Assembly: GCA_902168115.1 (NCBI GenBank)
Contig: CABHPB010000150.1
Location: 1-55,840, forward strand
Direction: 5' to 3'
Source of the DNA: an uncultured Methylopila sp.
Lineage (GTDB): Bacteria; Pseudomonadota; Alphaproteobacteria; Rhizobiales; Methylopilaceae
Length of the DNA: 55,840 bases
The translations under genes were made by a program, and so were the position numbers. Below the pieces are notes generated by a model. That model ran no database searches and was not told the DNA's origin. It saw only the letters and a list, made by a program, of their open reading frames with translations. Position 1 is the first letter of the stretch; every line of letters begins with the position of its first letter. Shown piece after piece: positions 44,114 through 53,232 of this stretch.

Positions 44114-44815
44114 TCAGACGTGCTGGCCCTCGCTGAAGCGCATCAGGCGAGCTTCGTCGACCGGCCTGATCTTGCCGCCCTCGATCTTGATCAGACCGAC
44201 GAGCTTCAGCGCCCTCAGACTCTTGTTCACGTGAACCAGAGACAGCCCGAGCGCGTCCGCGATGTGGTTCTGGGTGAACGGAAAATCCTGCAGGCCGTCC
44301 TCGGAGGCAACGGCGTCCCGCCAGCGCCTGCAGATGTCCACGATGAGCCAGGCGATCCTTTGCCGCGCGGTCAGCTTTCCGACCGCGACGAGGGCCTCCT
44401 CGACCAGGATCGCCTCCCGTTCGATGACGGACGCCGCCTGAATCGCTAGATCAGGCCTCTCGCCGAACGCCCGCGTGAAGCTGGCGTAAGAAACGATTCC
44501 CACCTCGAGGTCAGTAACCGCAGTGGCCCCGAAGCGCATTCCGTCGCTCTGGCTGAAGCTCACGCCCAGATAGTCGCCCGGCAACGCGAAATTGATGATT
44601 TGCTTTCGACCATCCCGCAGAAGACGGTAACGGAAAGCCCATCCGGAGTAGATCAAATATATCTTGTGGATCGGCTGGCCCGGCTCGATAAAGTCTGAGC
44701 TCATCGGCACAACATGTCGAGACCAATTCAGTTCTTGCACAATCTGATCCGAACACCGACGAGCAAAATGCGATCGAGACGCCTCGCAGCGAGGATTGTC
44801 ACGTTGTTCGCTCAT
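44114..44815 (-). CDS. Crp/Fnr family transcriptional regulator
   Basis: 233 residues: an N-terminal cyclic-nucleotide-binding-like beta-roll (FIEPGQPIHKIYLIYSGWAF, FALPGDYLGV) and a C-terminal winged helix with TQNHIADALGLSLVHVNKSLRAL. It lacks the four-cysteine cluster of Fnr (only a few scattered Cys), so it is not a typical iron-sulfur oxygen sensor. Such regulators are common in rhizobia. It is divergent from the SDR gene, with 234 bases between the starts. Confidence 0.88.
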   Translation of the reverse strand: MSEQRDNPRCEASRSHFARRCSDQIVQELNWSRHVVPMSSDFIEPGQPIHKIYLIYSGWAFRYRLLRDGRKQIINFALPGDYLGVSFSQSDGMRFGATAVTDLEVGIVSYASFTRAFGERPDLAIQAASVIEREAILVEEALVAVGKLTARQRIAWLIVDICRRWRDAVASEDGLQDFPFTQNHIADALGLSLVHVNKSLRALKLVGLIKIEGGKIRPVDEARLMRFSEGQHV

Positions 44816-45049
44816 ACGAAGCTGAATGCTGCGGAACGCGCCACGTCATTTGACATGCCGGAGCGCCGAAAGAGGCTCGTCCTTGGTCTCAGAATCCCGG
44901 CTCCGGACCGCGATCGCAGGGATCTGATGCGTCCGCGCCCATCGCCCCGCCAAGGGTTTGCGGAACCAATTCCCCGCTCGTCCGCCGACAGGGGAACATG
45001 GCCGCCGGCGCAGTGTTCCCTATGCAGGACCTGCGCACAGGAGAACGCT

Positions 45050-45922
45050 TTGCTCGACGATCCGAAAACCAGATATCCGCGCCCCCCTCAGCCCAGCCAG
45101 CGTCAGCCGGTCCCTGGAGAGGAGAGGTCGCTCGCCCCGCAGGCCGATCACGGCGAAGACAGCTACCGGGGATCGGGAAAACTCGAAGGGCTTGCGGCGA
45201 TCGTCACGGGAGCCGATTCCGGTATCGGCCGGGCGGTCGCGATCGCCTATGCGCGCGAGGGCGCAGACGTGCTGATCTCCTATTTCACCGAGCACGACGA
45301 CGCCAGGGAGACGGCGCGCCACGTCGAGCGCGCCGGTCGCAGGGCCGTCGTCGTCGCGGGCGACATCAAGGAAGAGGCGCATTGCAAGGACATCGTAGCG
45401 AAGGCGCTCGAGGCGTTCGGACGGCTCGACGTCCTTGTGAACAACGCCGCTCACCAGAAGAGCTTTGAAAGGATCGACGACATCTCCGCGGAGGAGTGGG
45501 ACGTCACCTTCCGGACCAACGTCTACAGCCAATTCTATCTCTCGAAAGCGGCCGCCAAGGTGATGAAGCCGGGCTCGTCGATCGTGAACACGACCTCAAA
45601 CAACGCCAAGAATCCGAGCCCGCACCTGCTCGCCTACGCGACCACGAAGGGCGCGATCGCGAATTTCACGGCGGGGCTGGCGGGATTGCTGGCCGAGGAC
45701 GGAATCCGGGTCAACGCGGTCGCGCCGGGCCCGATCTGGACGCCGCTCATTCCCTCGACCATGCCGGAGGACGCGGTGAAGAGCTTTGGCGAGAACACCC
45801 CGCTCGGACGGGCCGGCCAGCCGGCTGAACTGGCCGCCGCCTACGTGATGCTCGCCTCGAACGACGCCAGCTACATCACCGGCGCGGTCATTCCTGTGAC
45901 GGGAGGACGGCCGATGCTGTGA
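45050..45922 (+). CDS. SDR family oxidoreductase (YghA/YhdF-like)
   Basis: A 290-residue NAD(P)-dependent dehydrogenase. Marks are the Rossmann motif TGADSGIGRAV, NNAAHQ, a serine region (SIVNTTSNNA), the catalytic YATTK and the PGPIWTPL segment. The Pro/Gln-rich N-terminal extension followed by SYRGSGKLEG is typical of the YghA/YhdF group. Start TTG 45050 is chosen because CAGGAG lies seven bases upstream. The frame is open further up but lacks a good site. Substrate unknown. Confidence 0.87.
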   Translation: MLDDPKTRYPRPPQPSQRQPVPGEERSLAPQADHGEDSYRGSGKLEGLAAIVTGADSGIGRAVAIAYAREGADVLISYFTEHDDARETARHVERAGRRAVVVAGDIKEEAHCKDIVAKALEAFGRLDVLVNNAAHQKSFERIDDISAEEWDVTFRTNVYSQFYLSKAAAKVMKPGSSIVNTTSNNAKNPSPHLLAYATTKGAIANFTAGLAGLLAEDGIRVNAVAPGPIWTPLIPSTMPEDAVKSFGENTPLGRAGQPAELAAAYVMLASNDASYITGAVIPVTGGRPML

Positions 45923-45929
45923 GGGAAGC

Positions 45930-45965
45930 GGCGGCCGCCGGTCGTCTCGGCGAGCGCCGGCCGCC
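45930..45965. terminator. Hairpin between convergent genes
   Basis: GGCGGCCG (45930-45937) pairs with CGGCCGCC (45958-45965), followed by a CCTCTTTCC tract. It lies between the SDR (+) and hydrolase (-) stops. Confidence 0.45.
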
Positions 45966-46009
45966 GCCTCTTTCCGCTCCGCCGCGAGCCCCGGGCGCGA
46001 CGCCCCGCC

Positions 46010-46999
46010 TCACACTCCGTTGCGCTTCAGAAAGTCCCAGATCCTGTCCGCGATCTCGGCGGCGTGGGTCTCAAGGGCGAAGTGGCCGGCGTCGAGCAGG
46101 TGCACCTCGGCCTTCGGCAGGTCGCGCTTGTAGGCCTCGGCCCCCGGCGGGATGAAGAACGGGTCGTTCTTCCCCCAGACCGCGAGCAGCGGCGGCCGAG
46201 CTTCGCGGAAATAGGCCTGGAAGTCGGGGTAGCGCTCGACATTGGTCCGGTAGCTCAGGATCAGGTCGAGCTGGATCTCCTGCGCCTCCGGGCGGCGCAT
46301 GTAGTGCATGTCGAGCGTCAGGCCGTCGGGCGAGACACGGCCCTTCGGCGCGCCGTGCCGGTACTGGAAGGCGATCGCCTCGTCGGTCAGCGCCGCGCGG
46401 CAGGCCTCGCGGTTCTCGGGGCTTGGGTCGCGCCAGTAGCGCTGCCAGGGCTCCCATTCCTTGCTGAGCCCTTCGACATAGGCGTTGCCGTTCTGGCTGA
46501 TGATGGCCGTGACGCGCTCGGGATGCGCCATGGCGAGCCGGAAGCCGGTCGGCGCCCCGTAGTCGAAGACGTAGAGCGCATAACGCTTCAGCCCCATGGC
46601 TTCGACGAAGCCTTCGGTCACCTGCGCCAGCTTGTCGAAGCTGTAGTCGAAGGAGGCGCGCGGCGGCGCGACGGTGTTTCCGAAGCCGGCGAGGTCGGGC
46701 GCGATGACGCGATACCGGTCGGCCAGCAGCGGGATCAGGTCGCGGAACATGTGGCCGGCCGTCGGGAAACCGTGGAGCAGCAGCAGCACGGGCGCATCGG
46801 GCCGGCCGGCCTCGCGGTAAAACACCGTGACGTCGCCGACCTTTTTGGTCCCGAAGCGCAGCGAGGCGTCGCCGGCGGACCCAGTCGTCCGCTCAGCCGC
46901 CGTCGCCCCGGGGGAGCCAGCCGCCGAGGCCGCAAAGCCTGCAAGACCAATCCCTGCGATCACGGACCGCCGTCCAAAGCCTGTTTCAGTCGTCGTCAT
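46010..46999 (-). CDS. Tat-exported alpha/beta hydrolase (epoxide hydrolase/dehalogenase type)
   Basis: 329 residues with a Tat-like signal (GRRSVIAGIGLAGF). The alpha/beta hydrolase features are the oxyanion HGFPTAG, the nucleophile Asp146 in YVFDYGAP, and the acid and base in WGKNDPFF and DAGHFALE. An Asp nucleophile points to haloalkane dehalogenase or epoxide hydrolase chemistry rather than esterase. The start at 46999 is supported by the Tat motif directly after it. It is divergent from a LysR gene 106 bases away, which probably controls it. Confidence 0.85.
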   Translation of the reverse strand: MTTTETGFGRRSVIAGIGLAGFAASAAGSPGATAAERTTGSAGDASLRFGTKKVGDVTVFYREAGRPDAPVLLLLHGFPTAGHMFRDLIPLLADRYRVIAPDLAGFGNTVAPPRASFDYSFDKLAQVTEGFVEAMGLKRYALYVFDYGAPTGFRLAMAHPERVTAIISQNGNAYVEGLSKEWEPWQRYWRDPSPENREACRAALTDEAIAFQYRHGAPKGRVSPDGLTLDMHYMRRPEAQEIQLDLILSYRTNVERYPDFQAYFREARPPLLAVWGKNDPFFIPPGAEAYKRDLPKAEVHLLDAGHFALETHAAEIADRIWDFLKRNGV

Positions 47000-47105
47000 G
47001 GCGTCGCCTCTCGTTCGTCGTGTTTCGTCGAGGCGGAAGCTATGGCTTGCAGAAATGGGATATAAGCGGCCCGACCTGCACTCTGTCATTCCAGGAATTG
47101 AAATC

Positions 47106-48041
47106 ATGGATAGGCTCGACGCCATGGCGATGTTCGTCGCGACCGTCGACAATGGGTCGCTCGCCGCCGCCGCCCGCAAGCTCGCTGTGTCGCCGGCCAA
47201 GGTGACCCGAGCGCTGCAGATGCTGGAGGAGCGGCTCGGCGAGCGGCTGATCCACCGCAGCGCCAGGCGCCTGCGACTGACCGAGGCCGGCGAGCGGCGG
47301 CTCGGCGTCTATCGCGCTGTGTTGGCGGAGCTCGACGCGGCGGACGGCTCGGGCGGCGAGGAGCGGATCGACGGACTGGTCGGCGTGACCGCGCCCGAGC
47401 TGTTCGGGCGGCTGCACGTCATGCCGGTGGTCGAGACGTTCTTGGCTGAAAATCCGGCGGCGCGGGCCCGCGCGCTGCTGCTCAACCGGATGGTCGATCT
47501 GGTGGAGGAGGGGATGGACGTCGCAGTGCGGCTCGCGGAGTTACCGGATTCCGGCGTCGTCGCGACCCGGCTCGGCGAGGTCCGCAAGCTGGTCTGCGCC
47601 GCGCCGTCCTATGTCGAGCGCGCGGGCGTCCCGGCGTCGCCGGGCGAACTGCAGCGGCACGCCTGCATCGGCGAGGAGGAAGGCGACGCCGGCGCGCTGT
47701 GGCGGTTCGCGGAGCCTTCGGCCCGCAGGGGCCGGACGTTCTCCGTGCGGATCACGCCGGGCCTTGCGGTCAATTCCGCCGGCGCCGCGATCGACGCGGC
47801 GGTGCGGGGCCATGGCGTGTGCCGCGCGCTGTCCTATCAGGTCGCCGACCATGTCGCGGCCGGCCGTCTCGTCACCCTGCTGGACGCGTTCGAGCCCGAG
47901 CCGCTGCCCGTCAGCCTCGTGTTCCACCCCGTGCCCCGCCGCAACGTGACGCTCCGCGCCTTCATCGACCACGCGACCCCGCGGCTGCGCGAGGACCTCG
48001 CCGCCATCGCGCGGCGGATCGGCGGAGCCAGCGCGCCATAG
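47106..48041 (+). CDS. LysR family transcriptional regulator
   Basis: A 311-residue regulator with an N-terminal winged HTH (MAMFVATVDNGSLAAAARKL, SPAKVTRALQMLEERLGERL) and a C-terminal ligand-binding domain. ATG 47106 gives the standard LysR start; the frame is open further upstream. The hydrolase gene at 46010-46999 is divergent from it, the usual LysR arrangement. The inducer is unknown. Confidence 0.88.
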   Translation: MDRLDAMAMFVATVDNGSLAAAARKLAVSPAKVTRALQMLEERLGERLIHRSARRLRLTEAGERRLGVYRAVLAELDAADGSGGEERIDGLVGVTAPELFGRLHVMPVVETFLAENPAARARALLLNRMVDLVEEGMDVAVRLAELPDSGVVATRLGEVRKLVCAAPSYVERAGVPASPGELQRHACIGEEEGDAGALWRFAEPSARRGRTFSVRITPGLAVNSAGAAIDAAVRGHGVCRALSYQVADHVAAGRLVTLLDAFEPEPLPVSLVFHPVPRRNVTLRAFIDHATPRLREDLAAIARRIGGASAP

Positions 48042-48072
48042 CGTCGGCCGGGGCGACGAAGTCGCGTCCGGC

Positions 48073-48975
48073 CTAGAGGAACGCCAGCAGCTCGCGCAGC
48101 GTCTCCTCGGGGAGCTCTTCCTGCAGGGTGTGGCCGCAGTCGAGCGGACGGCCGGAGACGTCCCGCGCCTTCTCGCGCCAGGTCTCCAGCACGTCGTAGG
48201 TCCTGCCGACGACGCCGCGCGCGCCCCAGAGGGCGAGCAGCGGACAGTCGACGCGGCTCTCCGCGTCCGCCGCGTCGTGCTCGAGATCGATGGTCGCCGC
48301 CGCGCGATAATCCTCGCAGACGGCGTGGACGCCCTCGGGCGAGCGGTAGCAGCGCAGATATTCCTGGAAGACGGCCTCCTCGGTCGCCCCAGGAATCTTG
48401 TTCTGCCGCTCGACATGCTCGCGCAGATAAAACTCGACGTCGCCGAGGATCATGCGCTCGGGCAGCGGCGCCTCCTGGATCAGGAAGAACCACCAGAAGT
48501 ACCGGCTCGCGAAGTCCTTGTCGGCGCGGGCGTACATCGTCGCCGTCGGGGCGATGTCGAACAGGACGAGTTTTTCCAGCGCGTCCGGAAAATCGAGCGC
48601 GAGTCGGTGGCCGACCCGCCCGCCGCGGTCGTGCCCGACCATGCGGAATGTCTCGTGCCCAAAGGCGCGCATGACGGCGACCTGGTCGGCCGCCATGGCG
48701 CGCTTGGAGTAGTTGACGTGGTTTTCTCCGCCTTCAGGCTTGGAGCTGTCGCCGTAGCCGCGCAGGTCCGGGCAGACGACGGTGAAGCGGTCGGCGAGCG
48801 CAGGCGCGATCTTGCGCCACGTCGCATGCGTCTGCGGATGGCCGTGCAGCAGGAGCAGCGGCGGCCCCTCGCCGGCGTGGGCGGCGCGGATCGTGATCCC
48901 GCCGCCGACGTCGACGTCCGCGAGCCGGAAGCCCGGCAGGAACGCGTCCGGGCCGATCTCCCGGATTTCTGTCAC
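48073..48975 (-). CDS. Alpha/beta hydrolase, fluoroacetate-dehalogenase-like
   Basis: A 300-residue hydrolase. The nucleophile Asp116 lies in VGHDRGGRVGHRLALD, a signature of fluoroacetate dehalogenases, with acid candidate Asp140 and base His282 (DCGHTL). The halide-binding His-Trp pair of that family (YHW in Rhodopseudomonas RPA1163) reads F-W161-W162 here, so the fluoride-stabilising His is replaced by Trp and defluorination is doubtful. Its start overlaps the upstream dehydrogenase stop by four bases, placing it last in the tartrate-like operon. Confidence 0.85.
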   Translation of the reverse strand: MTEIREIGPDAFLPGFRLADVDVGGGITIRAAHAGEGPPLLLLHGHPQTHATWRKIAPALADRFTVVCPDLRGYGDSSKPEGGENHVNYSKRAMAADQVAVMRAFGHETFRMVGHDRGGRVGHRLALDFPDALEKLVLFDIAPTATMYARADKDFASRYFWWFFLIQEAPLPERMILGDVEFYLREHVERQNKIPGATEEAVFQEYLRCYRSPEGVHAVCEDYRAAATIDLEHDAADAESRVDCPLLALWGARGVVGRTYDVLETWREKARDVSGRPLDCGHTLQEELPEETLRELLAFL

Positions 48976-50051
48976 GACAGCGCGTCCGCCACCGCCTTGC
49001 CGCAGGTCACCGTGTCGGCGGAGCCGCCGAGGTCGCGGGTGCGCAGCCGCTCGTCGGCCAGCACGACCTCGATCGCCTTCACGATCGCTTCGCCGGCTTC
49101 CTTTTCGCCGAGATGGTCGAGCATCATCGCCGCAGACCAGATCTGGCCGATCGGATTGGCGATCCCCTGCCCCGCGATGTCGGGCGCCGAACCGTGCACC
49201 GGCTCGAACAGAGAAGGGTGCTTCTTCTCAGGATTGATGTTGCCGGACGGCGCGATGCCGATCGTGCCGGTGCAGGCCGGGCCGAGGTCGGACAGGATGT
49301 CGCCGAACAGGTTCGAGGCGACGACCACGTCGAACTTTTCCGGCCGCAGCACGAAGAAGGCCGTCAGGATGTCGATGTGGTACTTGTCGGTCTCGATGTC
49401 CGGATACTGCGCCCTCATCTCCTCGAAGCGTTCGTCCCAGTAGGGCATCGTAATGGCGATGCCGTTGGACTTGGTCGCCGACGTGACCTTCTTGCGCTTG
49501 CGGGTTTGGGCGAGCTCGAAGGCGTATTTCATGATCCGGTCGACGCCGTGCCGGGTGAAGACCGTCTCCTGGATGACCGCCTCGCGCTCGGTGCCGGGGA
49601 ACATGCGCCCGCCGATCGCCGAATACTCGCCTTCCGTGTTCTCGCGCACGACGTAGAAGTCGATGTCGCCGACCTCGCGGCCCGCGAGGGGGCACTTCAC
49701 GCCCGGCATCAGCCGAGCGGGGCGCACCGAGGCGTACTGGTCGAACTCGCGGCGGAACTGGATCAGCGAGCCCCACAGCGAGACGTGGTCAGGCACGACG
49801 GCCGGCCAGCCGACCGCGCCGAAGAAGATCGCGTCCTTCGGGGCGATGTCGGACTTCCAGTCCTCCGGCATCATGCGGCCGTGCTTGAGGTAGTAATCGG
49901 CCGAGGCGTAGTCGTAGTCCGTTCCGCGGACCTCGAAGCCGAACTTCTTCGCCGCCGCCTCGAGCACCCGCACGCCCTCGGGCACGGTCTCCTTGCCGAT
50001 GCCGTCGCCCGGGATGTTGGCGATCGTGTAGACGCGGTTGGTGTCGGGCAT
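48972..50051 (-). CDS. Tartrate dehydrogenase / beta-decarboxylating dehydrogenase (copy 2)
   Basis: A 359-residue member of the isopropylmalate/isocitrate/tartrate dehydrogenase family. It has GDGIGKE near the start, YVVRENTEGEYS with the substrate-binding Arg, KSNG for catalysis, and the metal-binding Asp motif SNLFGDILSDL. The VWG-like insert and HVSLWGSLI segment resemble tartrate dehydrogenase/decarboxylase. It oxidises tartrate or D-malate with NAD, possibly with decarboxylation. A repeat sits upstream (50088-50226). Same strand and cluster as the second copy at 51332-52405. Confidence 0.87.
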   Translation of the reverse strand: MPDTNRVYTIANIPGDGIGKETVPEGVRVLEAAAKKFGFEVRGTDYDYASADYYLKHGRMMPEDWKSDIAPKDAIFFGAVGWPAVVPDHVSLWGSLIQFRREFDQYASVRPARLMPGVKCPLAGREVGDIDFYVVRENTEGEYSAIGGRMFPGTEREAVIQETVFTRHGVDRIMKYAFELAQTRKRKKVTSATKSNGIAITMPYWDERFEEMRAQYPDIETDKYHIDILTAFFVLRPEKFDVVVASNLFGDILSDLGPACTGTIGIAPSGNINPEKKHPSLFEPVHGSAPDIAGQGIANPIGQIWSAAMMLDHLGEKEAGEAIVKAIEVVLADERLRTRDLGGSADTVTCGKAVADALS

Positions 50052-50087
50052 CTTTTCTCTTTCCGTGACGAACTCGAGGGTTCCGAT

Positions 50088-50226
50088 CCCCCTCTCCCCT
50101 TGAGGGAGAGGGTAGGGTGAGGGGTGACGGCGGCGCCCTGGCCGGAAATGGCGCCGCCCGCTCCCCTCATCCGACCTCGGCTACGCCGAGGCCACCTTCT
50201 CCCGCAAGGGGAGAAGGCAAGGTGCG
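50088..50226. repeat. Intergenic palindromic repeat cluster
   Basis: Four hairpins in a row: CCCTCTCCC/GGGAGAGGG (50090-50112), GCGGCGCC/GGCGCCGC, CCTCGGC/GCCGAGG, and CCTTCTCCC with GGGGAGAAGG. Similar sequence occurs at 53233-53370. Typical rhizobial intergenic repeat between two minus-strand genes. Confidence 0.7.
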
Positions 50227-50253
50227 CCTCCTCCGGTGAGGAGGAAAGAAAAG

Positions 50254-51234
50254 TCAGTCCGCGAACTGGCCGGCGGCCTTGATGATCGGGCTCCAGCGGT
50301 CGATCTCGGAGTAGAGCCGCTTCTTCAGCGCCTCCGGCGTCGCGTCCTCCTTGGAGGCGGCGGTCGTCGAGATCTTGGCGAGCCGGTCGATGAAGGCCGG
50401 GTCGGTCACCGTTTTCTGCAGCGCGGCGCTCAGCTTGGCGATGACGGCGTCGGGGGTGCCGGCGGGCGCGTAGATGCCGTGCCAGGTCGACATCTCGAAA
50501 CCCTTGAGGCCGCCCTCCTCCGAGGTCGGCACGTCCGGAAGCTGGGCGACGCGCTTGTTCGCCGTGACCGCGTAGCCCTTGACCTTGCCTTCCTTGATCG
50601 GGCCGGTGGTGTTGGTGGTCTGGTCGCAGGTGATGTCGATCTGCTTGCCCATCAGGTCGGTCAGGATCGGACCGTTGCCCTTGTAGGGCACGGTCGTCAT
50701 CTGCACGCCGATCGCCTGCTGGAACAGCGTGCCGCAGAGATGCGACGAGGCGCCGAGGCCGGCATGGGCGTAGGTCAGGTTGCCCTTCTCCGCCTTGATC
50801 TTGGCGATCAGCTCCGGGAACGTGTTCGCCGGAAAGTCGGGACGCGCGATGACCGTGCTCGGCGCGTCGGAGATCAGACCGATCGGGGCGAAGGCGGTCT
50901 TGGTGTCGAAGGCGAGTTTTCTGTAGAGCGCCGGCGCGGTCGAGATGCCGATGTGGTGGACCATCAGCGTGTAGCCGTCCGGGTCGGAACGCGCGACGCG
51001 CGTCGAGGCGAGCGTGCCGCCGGCGCCGGTGACGTTCTCGACCACGAACTGCTTGCCGAGCTCGCGACCCATGCCCTCAGCCGTGAGGCGCGCGATGGAG
51101 TCGGTCGGCCCGCCGGCGGCGTAGGGCACGATCACGGTGACGGGGCGGGCCGGATAGTCGTCCTGCGCGCGGGCCGGGACGGCGGCCGCGCCGCCGGCAA
51201 GGCAGAGCGCGGCGAAGATCGAGACGATGCGCAT
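50254..51234 (-). CDS. Bug/TctC family tricarboxylate-type substrate-binding protein
   Basis: A 326-residue periplasmic protein with a signal peptide (CLAGGAAAVPARAQ). TctC/Bug features are YPARPVTVIVPYAAGGPTD, the loop YKGNGPILTDLMGKQID and DVPTSEEGG. These bind carboxylates for tripartite TTT transporters. No tctA or tctB genes are present in the window. Between two tartrate-dehydrogenase-like genes, tartrate or a related dicarboxylate is the likely ligand. Confidence 0.9.
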   Translation of the reverse strand: MRIVSIFAALCLAGGAAAVPARAQDDYPARPVTVIVPYAAGGPTDSIARLTAEGMGRELGKQFVVENVTGAGGTLASTRVARSDPDGYTLMVHHIGISTAPALYRKLAFDTKTAFAPIGLISDAPSTVIARPDFPANTFPELIAKIKAEKGNLTYAHAGLGASSHLCGTLFQQAIGVQMTTVPYKGNGPILTDLMGKQIDITCDQTTNTTGPIKEGKVKGYAVTANKRVAQLPDVPTSEEGGLKGFEMSTWHGIYAPAGTPDAVIAKLSAALQKTVTDPAFIDRLAKISTTAASKEDATPEALKKRLYSEIDRWSPIIKAAGQFAD

Positions 51235-51331
51235 TTCCTGTTTCCTCCAGCTTGTCGGCGGGCTTTAGGCCCGCTCTTTTCGGTAGGCGTGGATGAGAAG
51301 AGGCCGGGCTCATCGCCCGGCCCCTTGCAGT

Positions 51332-52405
51332 TCACACGTTCGAGGACTGGATCGCGTCGACCACCGCCTCGGTGACTTCCCTCGTGTTGGCCGTGCCGCC
51401 GACGTCCGGCGTCAGGATGCCCGCCCCCGTCACCTTCTCGACCGCCCGCATCAAACGGGCGGAGGCCTCCTGCTCGCCGAGATGGTCAAGCATCTGCGCG
51501 GCGGTCCAGAAGCTCGCGACCGGGTTCGCGATGCCCTTGCCGGTGATGTCGAAGGCGGAGCCGTGGATCGGCTCGAACATGGAGGGGAAGCGCCGCTCCG
51601 GATCGATGTTCGCGGTCGGCGCGACGCCGAGCGAGCCTGCGAGCGCCCCGGCGAGGTCCGACAGCACGTCGGCGTGCAGGTTCGTCGCGACGATGGTGTC
51701 GAGCGACTGTGGCTTGAGCGTCATGCGAACGGTCATGGCGTCGACCAGCGTCTTGTCCCAGGTGACGTCCGGGAACTCCTGCGCCACCTCGGCGGCGATC
51801 TCGTCCCACATCACCATACCGTGCCGCTGGGCGTTCGACTTGGTGACGACGGTCAGGTGCTTGCGCGGCCGCGACTGCGCCAGCTTGAAGGCGTAGCGCA
51901 TCACGCGGGTGACGCCGACGCGGGTGAAGATCGCGACCTCGGTGCCGACCTCTTCCGGCAAGCCGCGATGCACGCGCCCGCCGGCGCCGGCGTACTCGCC
52001 CTCGGAGTTCTCGCGGATGATGACCCAGTCGAGGTCGCCCGGCCCGCAGTTGCGCAAGGGGGGCGTGATGCCCGGCAGGATCTTGGTCGGCCGGACGTTG
52101 GCGTACTGGTCGAACCCCTGGCAGATCGGCAGGCGCAGGCCCCAGAGCGTGATGTGGTCGGGCACGTCCGGCGCGCCGACGGCGCCGAAGTAGATCGCAT
52201 CGAACTTCTTCAGCGTCGCGAGACCGTCCGCCGGCATCATGACGCCGTGCTTCTTGTAGTAGTCCGAGCCCCAGTCGAAGGTCTCGAAGTTGAACTTCAC
52301 GTCACTGAGGCGCTTCTCGAGGCTCTTCAGCACGGTCTCGCCGGCCGCGATGACCTCCGGGCCGATGCCGTCGGCGGGGATGTTGGCGATCGAATATTCG
52401 CGCAT
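51332..52405 (-). CDS. Tartrate dehydrogenase / beta-decarboxylating dehydrogenase (copy 1)
   Basis: A 357-residue paralogue of the enzyme at 48972-50051, with IPADGIGPE, WVIIRENSEGEYAG, KSNA and the metal motif TNLHADVLSDLAGAL. It differs from copy 2 in several active-site-near positions (KSNA for KSNG, NLHAD for NLFGD), so the two may act on different tartrate isomers or on malate. ATG 52405 is preferred over 52459 because the family N-terminus begins there. It is the first gene of the minus-strand unit, with operator-like palindromes 185 bases upstream. Confidence 0.85.
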   Translation of the reverse strand: MREYSIANIPADGIGPEVIAAGETVLKSLEKRLSDVKFNFETFDWGSDYYKKHGVMMPADGLATLKKFDAIYFGAVGAPDVPDHITLWGLRLPICQGFDQYANVRPTKILPGITPPLRNCGPGDLDWVIIRENSEGEYAGAGGRVHRGLPEEVGTEVAIFTRVGVTRVMRYAFKLAQSRPRKHLTVVTKSNAQRHGMVMWDEIAAEVAQEFPDVTWDKTLVDAMTVRMTLKPQSLDTIVATNLHADVLSDLAGALAGSLGVAPTANIDPERRFPSMFEPIHGSAFDITGKGIANPVASFWTAAQMLDHLGEQEASARLMRAVEKVTGAGILTPDVGGTANTREVTEAVVDAIQSSNV

Positions 52406-52589
52406 GCGCGCTCTCCGGTGGCTCGCGCCGTCGAGGGCGCTGTGATGCGAGGGACGCATTGCGGCGGGCGTCGGGCTATGTCGCGGGTGCGAAGCGTTGC
52501 CGGCCGGCGCATTGCCGCGATCGCGGCGTGCATCCCTTGTTTTCTGAAGGGATCATTCGCCGGGCCGTCCTGTCGGGTCCAATGCCATG

Positions 52590-52622
52590 ATGGCGTCGCG
52601 CCATGCCGGATCGGCATGGGAT
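52590..52622. promoter_or_regulatory. Overlapping palindromes, candidate LysR operator
   Basis: ATGGCG-TCG-CGCCAT (52590-52604) overlaps CATGCCG-GAT-CGGCATG (52602-52618), and GATCGGCATGGGAT at 52609-52622 recurs with one change upstream of tarD. The rest of the 52406-52848 gap holds only the repeat at 52660. Confidence 0.55.
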
Positions 52623-52659
52623 GCGGCATAGCTCATCGGTCAGGATCAACTCGACGGTC

Positions 52660-52787
52660 CTCATGCTGAGGAGCCGGCCAAAAGGGCCGGCGTCTCGAAG
52701 CACGCAGTTCGTCGATGCAGGCTGATGTCGGTTGAGGCCGACTGCGTCCTTCGAGACGCCCGCTGCCGCGGGCTCCTCAGGATGAGG
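52660..52787. repeat. Composite palindromic repeat, copy A
   Basis: Two inverted half-elements: CTCATGCTGAGGAGC with GGCGTCTCGAAGCACGCAG on the left, and TGCGTCCTTCGAGACGCC with GCTCCTCAGGATGAG on the right. A second copy is at 54300-54420. Confidence 0.8.
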
Positions 52788-52848
52788 ATCGTTGAGGTGA
52801 CGGGGACCTCGCGCCCTATGTCCTCGCCTGCCCGCACCCGAGGACGCC

Positions 52849-53232
52849 ATGCCCGACCCTGCGCAGAACAAGGCCAACGTGATCGCCTTCTACGAGATGA
52901 TGTTCAACGACTGCCGTCCGCGCGAGGCGATCGAGCTCTATGCCGGCGACGACTACGTCCAGCACAATCCGCATGTCGCGAGCGGCAAGGACGGCTTTAT
53001 CGCCTATTTCGAGCGCATGGCGTGCGAGTGGCCCGGCAAGCGGGTCGAGGTGAAGCGCGCCGTGGCGGAGGGCGATCTCGTCGTGCTGCACTGTCTCCAG
53101 CATTGGCCGGGTGACCATGACTACGCCGGCATGGACATCTTCCGCCTCGACGAGCGCGGCAGGATCGTCGAGCACTGGGACGTGCTGCAGGTGATGCCGG
53201 AGAGCTCGAAGAATCCGAACGGAATGTTCTGA
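52849..53232 (+). CDS. SnoaL-like / NTF2-fold protein
   Basis: 127 residues with the SnoaL-type pattern [33 protein letters not shown] and IVEHWDVLQ. These small proteins are hydrolases, isomerases or ligand binders; predicted SnoaL-like cyclases of this form are widespread and mostly uncharacterised. It is alone on the plus strand between two repeats, so its link to the tartrate genes is unproven. Confidence 0.85.
   Translation: MPDPAQNKANVIAFYEMMFNDCRPREAIELYAGDDYVQHNPHVASGKDGFIAYFERMACEWPGKRVEVKRAVAEGDLVVLHCLQHWPGDHDYAGMDIFRLDERGRIVEHWDVLQVMPESSKNPNGMF

Noticed and set aside
50088-50226. CRISPR-like or tRNA-like structure
   Set aside because: No regular repeat-spacer pattern and no cloverleaf. 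The hairpins fit a rhizobial intergenic repeat.
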